This document shows positions 21,801-32,540 of a stretch of 64,000 nt of DNA, piece after piece (the first letter of the stretch is position 1; each line of letters begins with the position of its first letter). This DNA is from Daphnia pulex. Its lineage: Eukaryota > Arthropoda > Branchiopoda > Diplostraca > Daphniidae. The stretch lies in NCBI RefSeq assembly GCF_021134715.1, contig NC_060018.1, positions 12,665,501-12,729,500 on the forward strand. The letters run 5' to 3'. The notes under the pieces are model-generated. The model searched no databases and had not been told where the DNA came from. It saw only the letters and a list, made by a program, of their open reading frames with translations. Both the position numbers and the translations under genes were made by a program.

Positions 21801-24800
21801 AGGTATATACTCTTCTGATTGTTAGTGTCTCCTCTTCCTACATTGTCCAGGTATATATTGTTATGAGTTGAATTTGTGCCCAATACTAAATTATTGTTCT
21901 GTGTCCAGTCGCCACCTTGGCTCTAAGACTATTCGCCATTCTCTGGCCCCCCCCACGTGATAATCTGTCCAGCATTCTGATTTGGGTAATATTCGCTTGT
22001 ATTTATCATATGTATCTGGCCCTAATTTGTGTTTCATTCCCCTCAGGTCTGATTGTGTCTGTCTGACTCTTTACAATCCTTACGAGTCACTCTCTTCTTA
22101 TTTTGTGTGTGTACACTCCCAGGTATTGTTCGTTGCCAAATTCATTATTCCCCCACACACTAATCCCCCTATCTTTCTTTCCAGAAACCACACGTTGTCT
22201 TTGAATACAATATTCATTCATCCATCAGCCTACAGTCAGACCACGAGAAAATTTAATTCAGGGTTCCATCAAGGGAACATTTGGTCCTTCGAACCGGAGT
22301 GTGAGTCACCTCCGATATCTCCTTCTGGATCTCCAGTAACTCAAAATCCAGCCAGCCGAGTCCTCTCCAGCTGACTGCCGTCTCAATTTCAAATTTCAGC
22401 CAGTCGAGCCCTCTTACTGGCAGCTATACTCAGACGAGTTTCGTCGTACATCTCCCTTCTTCGTCTTCGTCAGAGCTCCACATCAACCTCAAGACCGTCT
22501 TCACCATGGCCACAAAGATCAAGCCAGGAGAAGACGCTGATTATGACGAAGACTACGCCGTTGAGCTGGCAAATATGAAGGCGAAGAGGAAAACCCTGCG
22601 TCGTCAGATCACGGTGTCAAACACACAGGTCGAGACTCTGACTAACTCCAGAGGCTCACGGGGAGCCATTCAAGGTTTACTACGCCATCTCAACGACTTA
22701 ATACTCCGAGCCTCACAGCTTCAGACCGACATCTCTACCATGGAAGATGACGAGGAAGAAGCCGAAAGACAAGACGCCAATCACTTGGGTTATGTCACGC
22801 GTGTTGGTGAGCTGTCTGCCAACGCTCAAAATTATATCAGGAGTAGAGATGGAGATGCAGCGTCCATTGTTGGACCGAACGTCGTTCCGGATCGAGACCC
22901 ACCTCTACCTCCCGTTTCTCCATCTGAAATTCTCCGGCGAGAGCAAGCTCGTCAAGAGGAAATTGCAGCCACTCGACTGAGAGCTGAGAGAGCCCGAGAG
23001 CAAGCTGTGAGGACCCGCCAGCAAGCAGATCAAGCATGGGAGGAAGCGGACGCAGCACAAGCTGCCCTTAGGCTACTCGGCGTCGAACCACCCGGAGGAT
23101 CGATACCACCAGATGATGACCATTTCACTTCCATCAGTCAACAGATCAACAACACCACTCCGCTAGCGAAGACATTGTTGGATCAACAACGTCAGAAGAA
23201 TCTCGATAGCACTCAAGAAACTCCTGACACCTGGATCGATCTGTATAGTGCTGGCCGTCTACCTCCTGTTATCACTGCTCGTAGTACACGCTCATCAGTA
23301 TCGGCGGAATTGGAACCTTTCGACGGAAAGGCTTTGGAGTGGTTTTCCTGGATCGATTTGTTTCGAGCATTGGTGCACGATACCCCCAAGTCCCCCGGAG
23401 AGAAGTTAGCCCTTTTAAAGAGATTTCTCCGAGGAGACTGTTTGGACCTGGTATACGGACTAGGAGGTGGTGAAGCAGCCTACATCGAGGCCCTGGTTCG
23501 GCTGAAGCAGACATGTGGCCGCCGAGACGTCATGAGAGCAGCACATCACCAAGCCATCCAGAAGTTGGAGACGAAGCAAGATCCGGCGTCATTCAAGAGA
23601 TTTGCCGAACGTATCCGCACACATTTATTCGACCTTAGCCGAATTGGAGAGACGGGGACGACGGATTTGATTGAGAAGATTTGTCTCAAATTACATCTAA
23701 ACGACCGGTTGGCCTGGAATGAAGACAGACGGGGACGGATCGAAGATCGAAGCTTGAACACCTTCGGAATGTGGCTATGTTCCCGTGCTTCCGCGTATCA
23801 GAACGCTTTCAGCATCGCAGCCGATCAAGTCAATCCAACTTCGTCAAAACCGAGCAATCAACGACGCCAAGCCCGGACCAATCAGAGTTCAGCAAAGATG
23901 GCAGGTGAACAAAAACAAGTTTCTTTCCCCTTCGCTGGAAAACCGTTCTGTTTTAAATGCGAGAAAGGACACAGATTGCCGGATTGTGAAGATTTTAAAT
24001 CACTTTCCGTCGGGGAGCGTCTGACTTTCTGCATGCGCCGTCGTCTTTGTTTCAGTTGCTTCTCGACTAAACATTCAGTTTACGAATGTGACAAGCGAAA
24101 GCCGTGTAAACACTCTGGTTGCGGCTATTACCATCACCCGCTGTTACACCATGTTGCCAAGGAAAAACCGCCGACAGAAACCGAAGAAACGGCTCGACCT
24201 ACAACCGCAAGAATCGGAGCCCCTCGACAAGTCACCATGGGTATGCTGCGTCTTCCAGTGATGGCTGACGACGGAAGTTGGGTGTTAGCCAACATCTTCT
24301 TCGACGAAGGTAGCGATTCAACTCTAATGCGAAGTGCCTTCGCCACGGCCCTGAAACTCCGCGGCCCACGTCAGATCTTAGCTGTGGACGGAGCTGGCGG
24401 AATAATCAACCGCTATCCATCGACCAGGGTCCAGTTTCGAGTTCGAGCGGCGGATGGCAATATCTTCTCTCTAGAAGGATCTACCATGAAAACTGTAGCC
24501 AGCCCTACACCCATCACCGACTGGAACAAGGAGAAGTCTCATTGGTCTCATCTTAAAAACCTTCCGCTCGGCGAAACAGGAGGAAAGGTCGACGTCTTGA
24601 TCGGGCTAGATCATGCACACCTGCTGGCCGTCCGAGATTCAAGAGTTGGTGAAGAAAAGGAACCTATCGCCTCCAAGACCGCCTTCGGATGGGTCGTGAG
24701 AGGAGTCGTCAATGGACGAGTAAATTCGGCTTCCGCCCGTAGCTGCAAGATTTCCGGATTTACTTCCTTAGCCAACCTCGCTACTGAAATGCGCCGATTC

Positions 24801-27800
24801 TGCGACACAGAAGATTATGGAACGGAGCATCAAGTCGGCTGCCTGTCGCCCGAGAATAAACGCGCTCTCGCAATTGTCCAAGAGAAAACCAGGAGATTGG
24901 AAGTCGGATACGAAGTGCCGATCATATGGCGAGAAGGAGAACCCGACTTGACCAACAATCGTCCGATGGCCGAAAATAGATTCCGTAGCATGTTGAATCG
25001 ATTCAAACGTCAGCCAGAATTCGAAGAGGATTACCGAGCAGCTGTCCGGAAATACTTCGACAAAGGTTACGCTTCCCGTGTTCCTGATCCAGCTACCGCA
25101 AAATACTTCCTAGCCCATCATGGAGTTTACAAAGGAAAGAAGCTACGTGTGGTCTACGACGCCGCTGCCCCGTTCAAGGGAAAATGTCTCAACGATTCGA
25201 TAATCAGTGGCCCAGCTCTTCAACCATCTTTGGCGGCCGTCATCACTCTTTTCCGAGAGGGAGCCGTAGCCTGGGCGTCCGATATCGAAGCCATGTTCAG
25301 CCGCTTCCGGCTTTCCATCGAAGACCGGGATTACTTCTGTTTCCTATGGCAGGAGAAAGACGACATCGAACCAATTGTTTGTCGGATGGACCGACTTCCT
25401 TTCGGAGCCAGCTGCTCCCCTTTCGTGGCCATTTATGGAGTGCGCCGCATCCTGAAGGACACCGGAGCACCAGACAAGGTGGTTTGTGCCGTCGAGGAGA
25501 AAATGTATGTAGATGACTATTTAGGATCCGCAACATCCGTTACTGAAGCAGTTGAAGAAGCCGTCACAGTCAAAAACTCCTTGTCCGCTGCTGATCTCAA
25601 TCTTCAAGGATGGATCTCAAATTCGCCGGAATTTTTACTGGAGGTGTCGAAGACCGATCGGCCGGTAACAGCTACACCTTCCGCTCATCCGCTCACCAGT
25701 GAGAGCACAGAAAAGGTTCTTGGCGTCGTCTGGGACACCAATTCTGACACTTTAGGATTCCTAGTAGCCAAATCATCCGACGCAGCCCTAACTCGCGTCA
25801 GTCTGGTCAGCAAGGTAGCCGGTGTGTTCGACCCGCTTGGAACGGCTTCGCCGTTGATCGTCAAGGCCAAGATTCGTCTAAGAGCATTGGGTCTCAAGGG
25901 ACTCGACTGGAGCGACGAAATTACCGGTGACGACGAGATTTGGTGGCGTAGCTGGTTCATCGCTTTGGAACAACTTAACACATTGAGGATGCCACGATGC
26001 TTATTTCCGGAAGAAGCCCAAATCATCGACGCCGAACTTCATACCTTCTGTGATGCTTCGGAAGAGGCCTATGCTGCAGTGATTTATCTTCGCGTCCAAT
26101 ACTCCGACGGTCACGTTTTGGTTCGACAGGTACGAGCAGCGAACAAGCTCGCGCCGATGAAGACGATTTCCATTCCCAAACTCGAGCTCAACGCAGCCCT
26201 GTTGGGCGCTCGCCTCCTACGGACCGTTCACTCAACCCTCAAATCGAAAATCAAGGGACGGAAGCTTTGGACAGATAGCAGCACCGTCCGAAACTGGATT
26301 CGGGCCACGGCGGCCTATTATCAAATATTCGTCAGTAACCGGATAGGCGAGATCCAGACAATCACCCAGCCTGAAGAATGGCGATTTATTCCGGGAAAAT
26401 TAAATCCAGCGGATCTGGCCACCCGCTCCTCCCTGGACGAACAGCCCATCCCACCCGTTTGGTTGAATGGGCCGGACTTTTTACTTCAGTCTGAAGACCA
26501 TTGGCCACCCGATCTACCGTGGATGGCGGTAAAGGAGGAAATCCGCCCGAGTCGCTCCTATACTACTGTGGTGGAGAAATCTGCTGACCGGTGGAAAGAA
26601 ATCCACATTGGCCCCGAAGATGTTCCAGCGCTCTCCAAATTGGATGAAAAATATCTGGAGCTGGTCCGGTTGTGCCAATCTGAAGTTTACGAAGAGGAAC
26701 TACACCGATTCAAAAAGGGCAAACAGCTTCACTCTACATCCAGTTTGCTGGCTTTGGCCCCTATTTTAGGTTCTGATTGTGTGTTGCGACTCGGAGGACG
26801 AGCTGGACGCGCAAAGTTACCTTACGACCAGCTGCATCCCCCCCTTCTTCCTGGAAGCCATCCGTTCACCGAAATGATCATCCGCGCTTTCCACGAACAT
26901 CTCCAACACGTTGGAACGGACTTTCTGCTCAGTTACATCCGTCAGCATTTTTGGATTACCAGCGGAAGAGAAGCAGTGAAAAGAGTCCGTCGCAACTGTA
27001 CCATTTGTCGGCGCAATCGGGCCAAGCCAGGCGAACAATTGATGGGAGACCTTCCCGATTCACGGCTCGATTCCGGCTCTCTCCCGTTTACTCGTACTGC
27101 CGTCGACTTATTTGGGCCATTTGAGGTTGGCCTTGCCCGAAACCGAACGACTAAGCGTTGGGGCGTGTTGTTTACCTGCATGGTCACCCGCGCCGTATTC
27201 CTGGAGCTCGTCCCGTCGCTCTCAACAAGCGATTTTCTGTTGGCCCTACGAAAATTCATTTCTCTCTACAGAAAGCCCGAGGTAATTCATTCTGATAATG
27301 GAACCAATTTTGTCGGTGCCGAAAGAGAGCTGCGGGAAGCCGTCGAAGAAATGTACGCGTCCCAGGCGATCCCAGATTTCATGAAAGGGGTCAGCATCAA
27401 ATGGACCTTCCAACCGCCTCGGACACCTCATTTTGGAGGCGCCCACGAATCGTTGGTCCGTTCCACCAAGAAGGCGTTATACAACGCCTTGGAGCAAGAA
27501 AAGAACAGCTTCCGTCACCCGACTGAAGATTTGCTCAGAACATTATTGTATGAAGTAGCCGGACTGCTGAATACCCGACCGTTGACTTATGCCAGTTCCG
27601 ATCCGGCGGATTTCCGCCCGTTAACGCCGAACGATTTTCTAAATCGGCCGCCAACTGCATATCCACCAGCTGGATCATTTGATGACGCCTCCCCGCGAGA
27701 ACACTACCGCTATCTTCAACGAGTTCTGAATCTCTTCTGGGATATGTGGAAAACGGTGTATCTGCAGTCGTTGGCATCCCGAAAGAAGTGGAAAGTGAAA

Positions 27801-30762
27801 CGACCGAACCTGGAGGTGGGCGATATCGTTCTCGAAGTCAACAAGGGATTTGGACGTGGTGAATGGAGCATCGGCCACGTCGCAAAGGTCTACCCAGGTG
27901 CAGATGGATGTGTCCGAGCCGTTGACGTTCAACTCCCAACGGGAATCTTCCGCCGCGGGATTACAGAATTATGCCTGTTGGAATCCATCTCGTCCGTCAA
28001 AACGGACTCGGGGGAGGATGGATCGCCGAAATCCGTTTAATGCTAATCTGGCAACCCCGAGCCATTTTTCCGCTTTCTTTATTGTCCTCCCTCTCTTTAG
28101 CCCTTCTTTTTCCCTCTGACTTCTTCGCCTGCTCTATAGCGTGGTGGAGCTGTCAGAGCCCGAAACGACACATTTCTTAGTTTAAAGTTCTTTCATGGTC
28201 CTCGAGGTATATACTCTTCTGATTGTTAGTGTCTCCTCTTCCTACATTGTCCAGGTATATATTGTTATGAGTTGAATTTGTGCCCAATACTAAATTATTG
28301 TTCTGTGTCCAGTCGCCACCTTGGCTCTAAGACTATTCGCCATTCTCTGGCCCCCCCCACGTGATAATCTGTCCAGCATTCTGATTTGGGTAATATTCGC
28401 TTGTATTTATCATATGTATCTGGCCCTAATTTGTGTTTCATTCCCCTCAGGTCTGATTGTGTCTGTCTGACTCTTTACAATCCTTACGAGTCACTCTCTT
28501 CTTATTTTGTGTGTGTACACTCCCAGGTATTGTTCGTTGCCAAATTCATTATTCCCCCACACACTAATCCCCCTATCTTTCTTTCCAGAAACCACACGTT
28601 GTCTTTGAATACAATATTCATTCATCCATCAGCCTACAGTCAGACCACGAGAAAATTTAATTCAGGGTTCCATCAAGGGAACACTACCTATAGCAATGAT
28701 AACAATAGCTGTCGTCCTGTTTTTTTATTTGTTAGTTCTCTACCGAAAACCTGGTAAGACAAATCAAACCAAAACTTAAGCTTTTCTACAACATTTTTTA
28801 CGTTTTATAAAGAGGTGAACTGGGGATCATCTACTCAAGCACAAACCTATCGCGCCGCTCTGAATAGTATTCAACAACTCGTTCACATAGAGGAACACGT
28901 CAAGAATTACAGGCCACAAATTTTGGTTCTAACGGGACTCCCCAACACTCGCCCAGCTCTGGTAGACTTTGCCTATCTCATCTGTAAAAATAATTCCCTG
29001 ATGGTCTGTGGAAATGTTGTCGAGGTATATGGACGTTTTCAAACCTCCAATTCAATGGCTTTACTAATTGAATTTGACTTATCTACAGGAAAGATTAACA
29101 TTTGAAATGCGCTCCAATCTACAACAAAAAGCTTATCGATACCTGCGATTCACCAACATCAAAGGATTCTGTTCCGTTGTCGATAACTTGAATCTCCACA
29201 CAGGCGTTGAAGTATTGTTGGGCCTTTCTGGCGTTGGTAAAGTAAAGCCCAACATTCTGATGATGGGCTACAAAAATAACTGGGCAACCTGCGACAAAAA
29301 AATATTGGATGAATATGTGTTGACTATACAGTAAGTAAACGTTGTATGAAATGCTGCACAAAAATTGAATAACAGAAACCTCAATATTCTTTTCTAGTAC
29401 TGGGTTCGAAATGAATGTGGGTGTGGCCATCCTTCGACTACAAGAGGGCCTCGATTGTTCTGAAATTTTGGGAGACATAGACGAAGTTATTCTGAATAAA
29501 TCTAGCGAGAAAACCTATGAGTCAACAAGCCGCCCATCATTCGGACGGGAAAACTCAGTGATCAGTGATAGCAATTTATCGGAAACCCCAACAGACATCT
29601 CATCATCAAGTACTGTAACTCTTTTTGATTGTCAACCAAGGCAATTGCGTGAATAAATGTAGAATACTTTTACTTCAGTTAGAAATTCGAGTATCAGCGA
29701 ATCAGCAGATGAGTCCACAGTTCAGGAAGAAGGCAGCCGAACTGTGGTGCTTGGTGTCACGAAAAACAAGAAAAGCAAGAAAAAGCAAAAGCAGGCCATC
29801 ACATTTAGGTAAAAGGATTAATAACTCCTGTTTTTCTCACTATAGAACATATTTATGTTAAACTTTACTCCACAGAGACCCTAAGGGAAACGAATTGCCA
29901 AAGAGTTTAATGAACAGAGTAATCTTGTTCCAGAAAAAACAGAAAAAAGACACCATTGATGTCTGGTGGCTGAGCGACGATGGAGGTAATACATAGGAGA
30001 ATAATAATGCCCCAACGTGTTTTACTGATTGATCTTTATTCTTTGTTGAATAGGTTTGACACTACTGCTACCAGTTCTGATCAATAGCCGGTCCAATTGG
30101 TCTGAGACTAAACTGCGCATTTTCTGCACGGCGTCTGGTGTCCAAGAATTGGAAAAAGAGCATAAAGGGTCTTAATTTCTATTGGACTGCCAGCATCACT
30201 GACCTTTAGTTTAATTTTCTCTCCTATTTTAAATTTAGAATGACAGTATTGCTCTCCAAATTCCGAATTGATTATTCGGATCTAGTTATTATTAGTTACG
30301 CTAATGCAGCACCGAAAAGCAAAACCAAAGAGTGGTTTGATAGCCTGATTCGACCCTTCCGACAATCAGGAGAAGGTTTGTTCTTCATTAATTTATGTTT
30401 ACATGGTCTAATTAAAATTGTTTGGTAATAGGAAACCACATAAAAGAAAGAGAACTTGAAACTTTTCAGTACAGAACTGATCGTTACCTCAGATTGAGAG
30501 AGTTACTCCAGGATCATTCCTCGGATTCCAACTTGGTAGTTATGTAAGGAAATTTTTTCTCACATCCACTTTTACCGCTGTACAACAATGCTAATTAATT
30601 ACATTATATTGTGTTAAAAAAATCAGGACCTTACCAATACTCCGAAAAGGAGACTTTAGTGCCCCACTTTACATGGCTTGGTTGGAGACACTCACTGCTA
30701 ATATGCCTCCGTTCATGCTCGTCCGCGGAAATCAAACATCTGTTTTGACATTTTATTCTTGA
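18833..30762 (+). CDS. Na-K-Cl cotransporter, paralog B, split by a BEL/Pao element
   Basis: The exon structure parallels paralog A: 18833-18937, 19009-19200, 19254-19508, 19581-19752, 19814-19909, 19972-19990, 20052-20292, 20354-20468, 20532-20671, 20734-20839, 20895-20995, 21058-21295, 21354-21475, 21544-21614 plus 28689-28753, 28813-29024, 29089-29330, 29398-29609, 29679-29808, 29876-29985, 30054-30168, 30239-30375, 30432-30543, 30627-30762. Leaving out the element and one target-site copy gives 1147 open codons, and the split exon is 136 nt, exactly as in paralog A. So the host gene was intact before insertion. As it stands, translation enters the LTR after the helix-11 segment (VSMILVSLP) and stops within seven codons. 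An alternative start is 18914 (MDNPAFEN). Exon 17 is 72 nt longer than in paralog A and Ser-rich. Confidence 0.92.
21610..21614 (+). repeat. Target-site duplication, left (CTACC)
   Basis: CTACC directly before the 5' LTR is repeated directly after the 3' LTR. The paralog A sequence at this place has one copy of the corresponding codons (CTTCCC), as expected of an unoccupied site. Confidence 0.95.
21615..22279 (+). repeat. 5' LTR (665 bp)
   Basis: Same length as, and apparently identical to, 28019-28683. It has TG...CA termini. Short open frames within it (for example 21982-22374 continuing into the leader) have no family resemblance and are not taken as genes. Confidence 0.96.
22282..22298 (+). 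other. Primer-binding site, tRNA-Tyr-like
   Basis: TGGTCCTTCGAACCGGA starts 2 nt after the 5' LTR. Its complement ends TCGAAGGACCA, as expected of the 3' acceptor and T arm of a tRNA whose 5' end is CCTTCGA, the pattern of tRNA-Tyr. The tRNA identity is from memory of tRNA ends and differs by one base from the form I recall. Confidence 0.7.
22506..28040 (+). CDS. BEL/Pao gag-pol polyprotein
   Basis: A single 1844-residue frame. Order by rough residue: a charged coiled-coil-like start (1-190), gag core (260-430), Cys/His zinc-knuckle block [13 protein letters not shown]...[14 protein letters not shown] (480-545), an aspartic protease with DEGSDSTL (about 598), reverse transcriptase with YVDD (about 1000), RNase H with [11 protein letters not shown] (about 1180), and integrase with an HHCC zinc finger (about 1461-1500), VDLFGPF and [14 protein letters not shown] (about 1593). 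The C-terminal domain found after BEL integrases follows (1740-1830). All catalytic motifs that I can check are present. The stop lies 22 nt inside the 3' LTR. There is no separate envelope gene. Confidence 0.96.
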   Translation: MATKIKPGEDADYDEDYAVELANMKAKRKTLRRQITVSNTQVETLTNSRGSRGAIQGLLRHLNDLILRASQLQTDISTMEDDEEEAERQDANHLGYVTRVGELSANAQNYIRSRDGDAASIVGPNVVPDRDPPLPPVSPSEILRREQARQEEIAATRLRAERAREQAVRTRQQADQAWEEADAAQAALRLLGVEPPGGSIPPDDDHFTSISQQINNTTPLAKTLLDQQRQKNLDSTQETPDTWIDLYSAGRLPPVITARSTRSSVSAELEPFDGKALEWFSWIDLFRALVHDTPKSPGEKLALLKRFLRGDCLDLVYGLGGGEAAYIEALVRLKQTCGRRDVMRAAHHQAIQKLETKQDPASFKRFAERIRTHLFDLSRIGETGTTDLIEKICLKLHLNDRLAWNEDRRGRIEDRSLNTFGMWLCSRASAYQNAFSIAADQVNPTSSKPSNQRRQARTNQSSAKMAGEQKQVSFPFAGKPFCFKCEKGHRLPDCEDFKSLSVGERLTFCMRRRLCFSCFSTKHSVYECDKRKPCKHSGCGYYHHPLLHHVAKEKPPTETEETARPTTARIGAPRQVTMGMLRLPVMADDGSWVLANIFFDEGSDSTLMRSAFATALKLRGPRQILAVDGAGGIINRYPSTRVQFRVRAADGNIFSLEGSTMKTVASPTPITDWNKEKSHWSHLKNLPLGETGGKVDVLIGLDHAHLLAVRDSRVGEEKEPIASKTAFGWVVRGVVNGRVNSASARSCKISGFTSLANLATEMRRFCDTEDYGTEHQVGCLSPENKRALAIVQEKTRRLEVGYEVPIIWREGEPDLTNNRPMAENRFRSMLNRFKRQPEFEEDYRAAVRKYFDKGYASRVPDPATAKYFLAHHGVYKGKKLRVVYDAAAPFKGKCLNDSIISGPALQPSLAAVITLFREGAVAWASDIEAMFSRFRLSIEDRDYFCFLWQEKDDIEPIVCRMDRLPFGASCSPFVAIYGVRRILKDTGAPDKVVCAVEEKMYVDDYLGSATSVTEAVEEAVTVKNSLSAADLNLQGWISNSPEFLLEVSKTDRPVTATPSAHPLTSESTEKVLGVVWDTNSDTLGFLVAKSSDAALTRVSLVSKVAGVFDPLGTASPLIVKAKIRLRALGLKGLDWSDEITGDDEIWWRSWFIALEQLNTLRMPRCLFPEEAQIIDAELHTFCDASEEAYAAVIYLRVQYSDGHVLVRQVRAANKLAPMKTISIPKLELNAALLGARLLRTVHSTLKSKIKGRKLWTDSSTVRNWIRATAAYYQIFVSNRIGEIQTITQPEEWRFIPGKLNPADLATRSSLDEQPIPPVWLNGPDFLLQSEDHWPPDLPWMAVKEEIRPSRSYTTVVEKSADRWKEIHIGPEDVPALSKLDEKYLELVRLCQSEVYEEELHRFKKGKQLHSTSSLLALAPILGSDCVLRLGGRAGRAKLPYDQLHPPLLPGSHPFTEMIIRAFHEHLQHVGTDFLLSYIRQHFWITSGREAVKRVRRNCTICRRNRAKPGEQLMGDLPDSRLDSGSLPFTRTAVDLFGPFEVGLARNRTTKRWGVLFTCMVTRAVFLELVPSLSTSDFLLALRKFISLYRKPEVIHSDNGTNFVGAERELREAVEEMYASQAIPDFMKGVSIKWTFQPPRTPHFGGAHESLVRSTKKALYNALEQEKNSFRHPTEDLLRTLLYEVAGLLNTRPLTYASSDPADFRPLTPNDFLNRPPTAYPPAGSFDDASPREHYRYLQRVLNLFWDMWKTVYLQSLASRKKWKVKRPNLEVGDIVLEVNKGFGRGEWSIGHVAKVYPGADGCVRAVDVQLPTGIFRRGITELCLLESISSVKTDSGEDGSPKSV
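28010..28018 (+). other. Polypurine tract
   Basis: GGGGGAGGA directly precedes the 3' LTR and lies within the end of the gag-pol frame. It is the usual place for plus-strand priming. Confidence 0.8.
28019..28683 (+). repeat. 3' LTR (665 bp)
   Basis: Pairs with 21615-22279. Its first 22 nt encode the last residues (SPKSV) and stop of gag-pol. The same bases in the 5' LTR terminate the interrupted cotransporter frame. Confidence 0.96.
28684..28688 (+). repeat. Target-site duplication, right (CTACC)
   Basis: Second copy of the 5-bp target; exon coding resumes at 28689. A 5-bp duplication fits BEL/Pao integrases. Confidence 0.95.
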
Positions 30763-31206
30763 AATGTTGACCGATAAAATTGTGAGCACTTGTTTTGTTA
30801 GAATGGCCAGCATGTACATTTACGTACATCTCACATTAGAGAATTGTTGTCCTTTTTTTATTTTTTTTGTTTTCATACAATCTTGTCAAGAACCCAAACA
30901 CACGAGACACGACGAAAAGCAATAAGGATTAAGGTCTAAGGAACCATTGCGAAAAATCGAAAAGTTAAGACGAAAAACTTGTAAAACAGAAAATCAGAGT
31001 TGTCAGATATTTTTAGAAAATAAAAGAATTTTGATTTCGAAATATTGCATTGTACATTTGCAATTTATTTCCGAAATTAATATCTTTTTAAGTTTAAATA
31101 GTGTAATTACACAAAAATTTTAAATTCGTTTGATGGAAATTCATTAAAAAAATCCGATCTGGCGATCTCTTGTCTTAAAACGCGCGAATTTCCCACCAGC
31201 TTGCAC
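30763..31206. other. Spacer downstream of paralog B
   Basis: AT-rich 3' flank with T and A runs near 30855 and 31140. Possible 3' end signals for paralog B lie here (AATAAA-like near 31019). No gene is seen. Confidence 0.5.
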
Positions 31207-31233
31207 TATAAAATGACGTCATTACTCTTCAGT
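31207..31233 (+). promoter_or_regulatory. Core promoter: TATA, CRE, initiator
   Basis: TATAAAA (31207-31213) is followed directly by the palindromic TGACGTCA (31214-31221) and an arthropod-type initiator TCAGT (31229-31233). The spacing of about 24 nt from TATA to the predicted A start (31231) is standard for RNA polymerase II. A pyrimidine-rich start (CATTCTTCTTGCC) follows. Confidence 0.7.
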
Positions 31234-31249
31234 CATTCTTCTTGCCAAC

Positions 31250-31345
31250 ATGCTTCGGAATCGGAAGCGTTCAGTAGTCTTACGAGTAGCATTACGGGTG
31301 TGTGGATCCGTGGTAAACTGGAAGCTGAAACCTGAAAATGCCTGA
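31250..31345 (+). CDS. Possible 31-codon small ORF in host exon 1
   Basis: It starts at the first ATG after the predicted transcription start and ends before the first donor. The product would be very basic (MLRNRKRSVVLRVALR...). There is no family resemblance; it may be a chance upstream ORF. Confidence 0.2.
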   Translation: MLRNRKRSVVLRVALRVCGSVVNWKLKPENA

Positions 31346-31882
31346 CAGGTAATTTATCTTGCTCATTTAATTTGTTTATTCGAATGCTATCTATGTGATA
31401 TGCTTCACACGTTCTCACTTTTTTGTGGTTTCGAATGATAATTGATGGAGTCCATTGAATTTTTACTTGTTACAGAATGTGTGCTGGGTACGCCGTACGA
31501 AATTGGATCGATATATTTCACCATGTCCATTTACAAGTAATTAGTAGCTGAAACTTTGTGACAGCTCTCCGATAGTTCTTTCTGATTAGCACAATGTTGC
31601 ATTGTGAAGTCAACTTCAAAATTAGACATGCATGACTCTGATTTCATAATTCAGAAAAATTGATTGCTGATGTATTGTATTATTAACTATAATTTCTGTT
31701 TCAGGGTGTTGAAAAAGTGATATGAAATTGCTCATATTGTTTCAGCCTGATGGCTGGATTACTACAGAAAAGCTTGAATCAGGTCAGAATCAACTCATAT
31801 GAAATCAGAGGTGTTAATGTTTGGCCAATGCAGTCCTGCTGGTATGTACTATTTCCAACTATGGCTAACTAATTAAACATCC

Positions 31883-31953
31883 ATGATGACAAAATAAATT
31901 CTGTGTCCAGGCCAATGATTGTTAGTGATATAAACTATTTTGGTGACTACTGA
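31883..31953 (+). ncRNA. Candidate intronic C/D-box snoRNA
   Basis: Box C-like ATGATGA (31883-31889) and box D CTGA (31950-31953) bracket 71 nt inside the intron 31842-32020, with a weak C'-like GTGATAT at 31926-31932. The terminal stem is poor, and I could not identify an rRNA target for the sequence before box D. Confidence 0.35.
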
Positions 31954-32540
31954 TTTCATTATAATTTTGTATCGGGATGTTATTCATGAATGTATTTACA
32001 AGTGTGTTATTTGATTGCAGTGCTCCACAACTAATTGTGTGATTGCCAGTCACCCTGTATGGAGTTTCAACTGTAACAGCCTGTCAATATCTTAGGTAAT
32101 CACTACTTCAGAATTGTATTTTATAGTGGACAAGTTTGTTTGTCGTTGTGCATTCACATGTTTTGCTGATTGTCTTGTTCATATCAGCTGTTTAAATTTT
32201 GTTTCCCTTCTGTTCACGCAACATGATCAACTGCAAGTTGGATCATGGTTATTCTTTTGCAGGGTTTCTTACATATGCGATTATTATCACAGACCTGGAC
32301 TGGTCGTTTTGAGTAGTAACAAATTTAAGTGTTCCTACAGTGTTTTTGATCATCTAGCGTTAATATGATATTATTGTTTCTATACAGAGAATCCTAGTGT
32401 TGGAGCTCGGCGTTGCTGCAATGTGTAAACATCTCGTGGTTACTGGTGATTGGTCTCGACCGTGCGTAAGTTGTGTATGCTAGTAGAAGCCATTTCTATT
32501 TCTTATCATCCCCTGTGATGATTTGGACTCTTTCTGTCTT

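Larger units (their letters stand above)
21615..28683 (+). mobile_element. Complete BEL/Pao LTR retrotransposon (7069 bp)
   Basis: The element has two 665-bp LTRs starting TGGATCGCC and ending AAGGGAACA. It also has a primer-binding site, one long gag-pol frame, a polypurine tract and a 5-bp target duplication. It lies in the same orientation as the host gene and inside a coding exon. By eye the LTRs show no differences, and the coding frame has no stop, so it inserted very recently and may still be active. Family placement rests on the YVDD reverse transcriptase, the Pao-type protease region and the [18 protein letters not shown] segment typical of BEL/Pao. Confidence 0.97.

Noticed and set aside
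21982-22374. Open frame across the 5' LTR end (repeated in the 3' LTR)
   Set aside because: No family resemblance, it overlaps the primer-binding site and leader, and its two versions diverge outside the LTR.
32515-32521. GTGATGA before the RNase P RNA, first read as a C/D or U3-like box C
   Set aside because: The later GGTCTGAG block and the 3' CAATTCAGACTA fit RNase P RNA, and the P1 helix places the 5' end after this motif.
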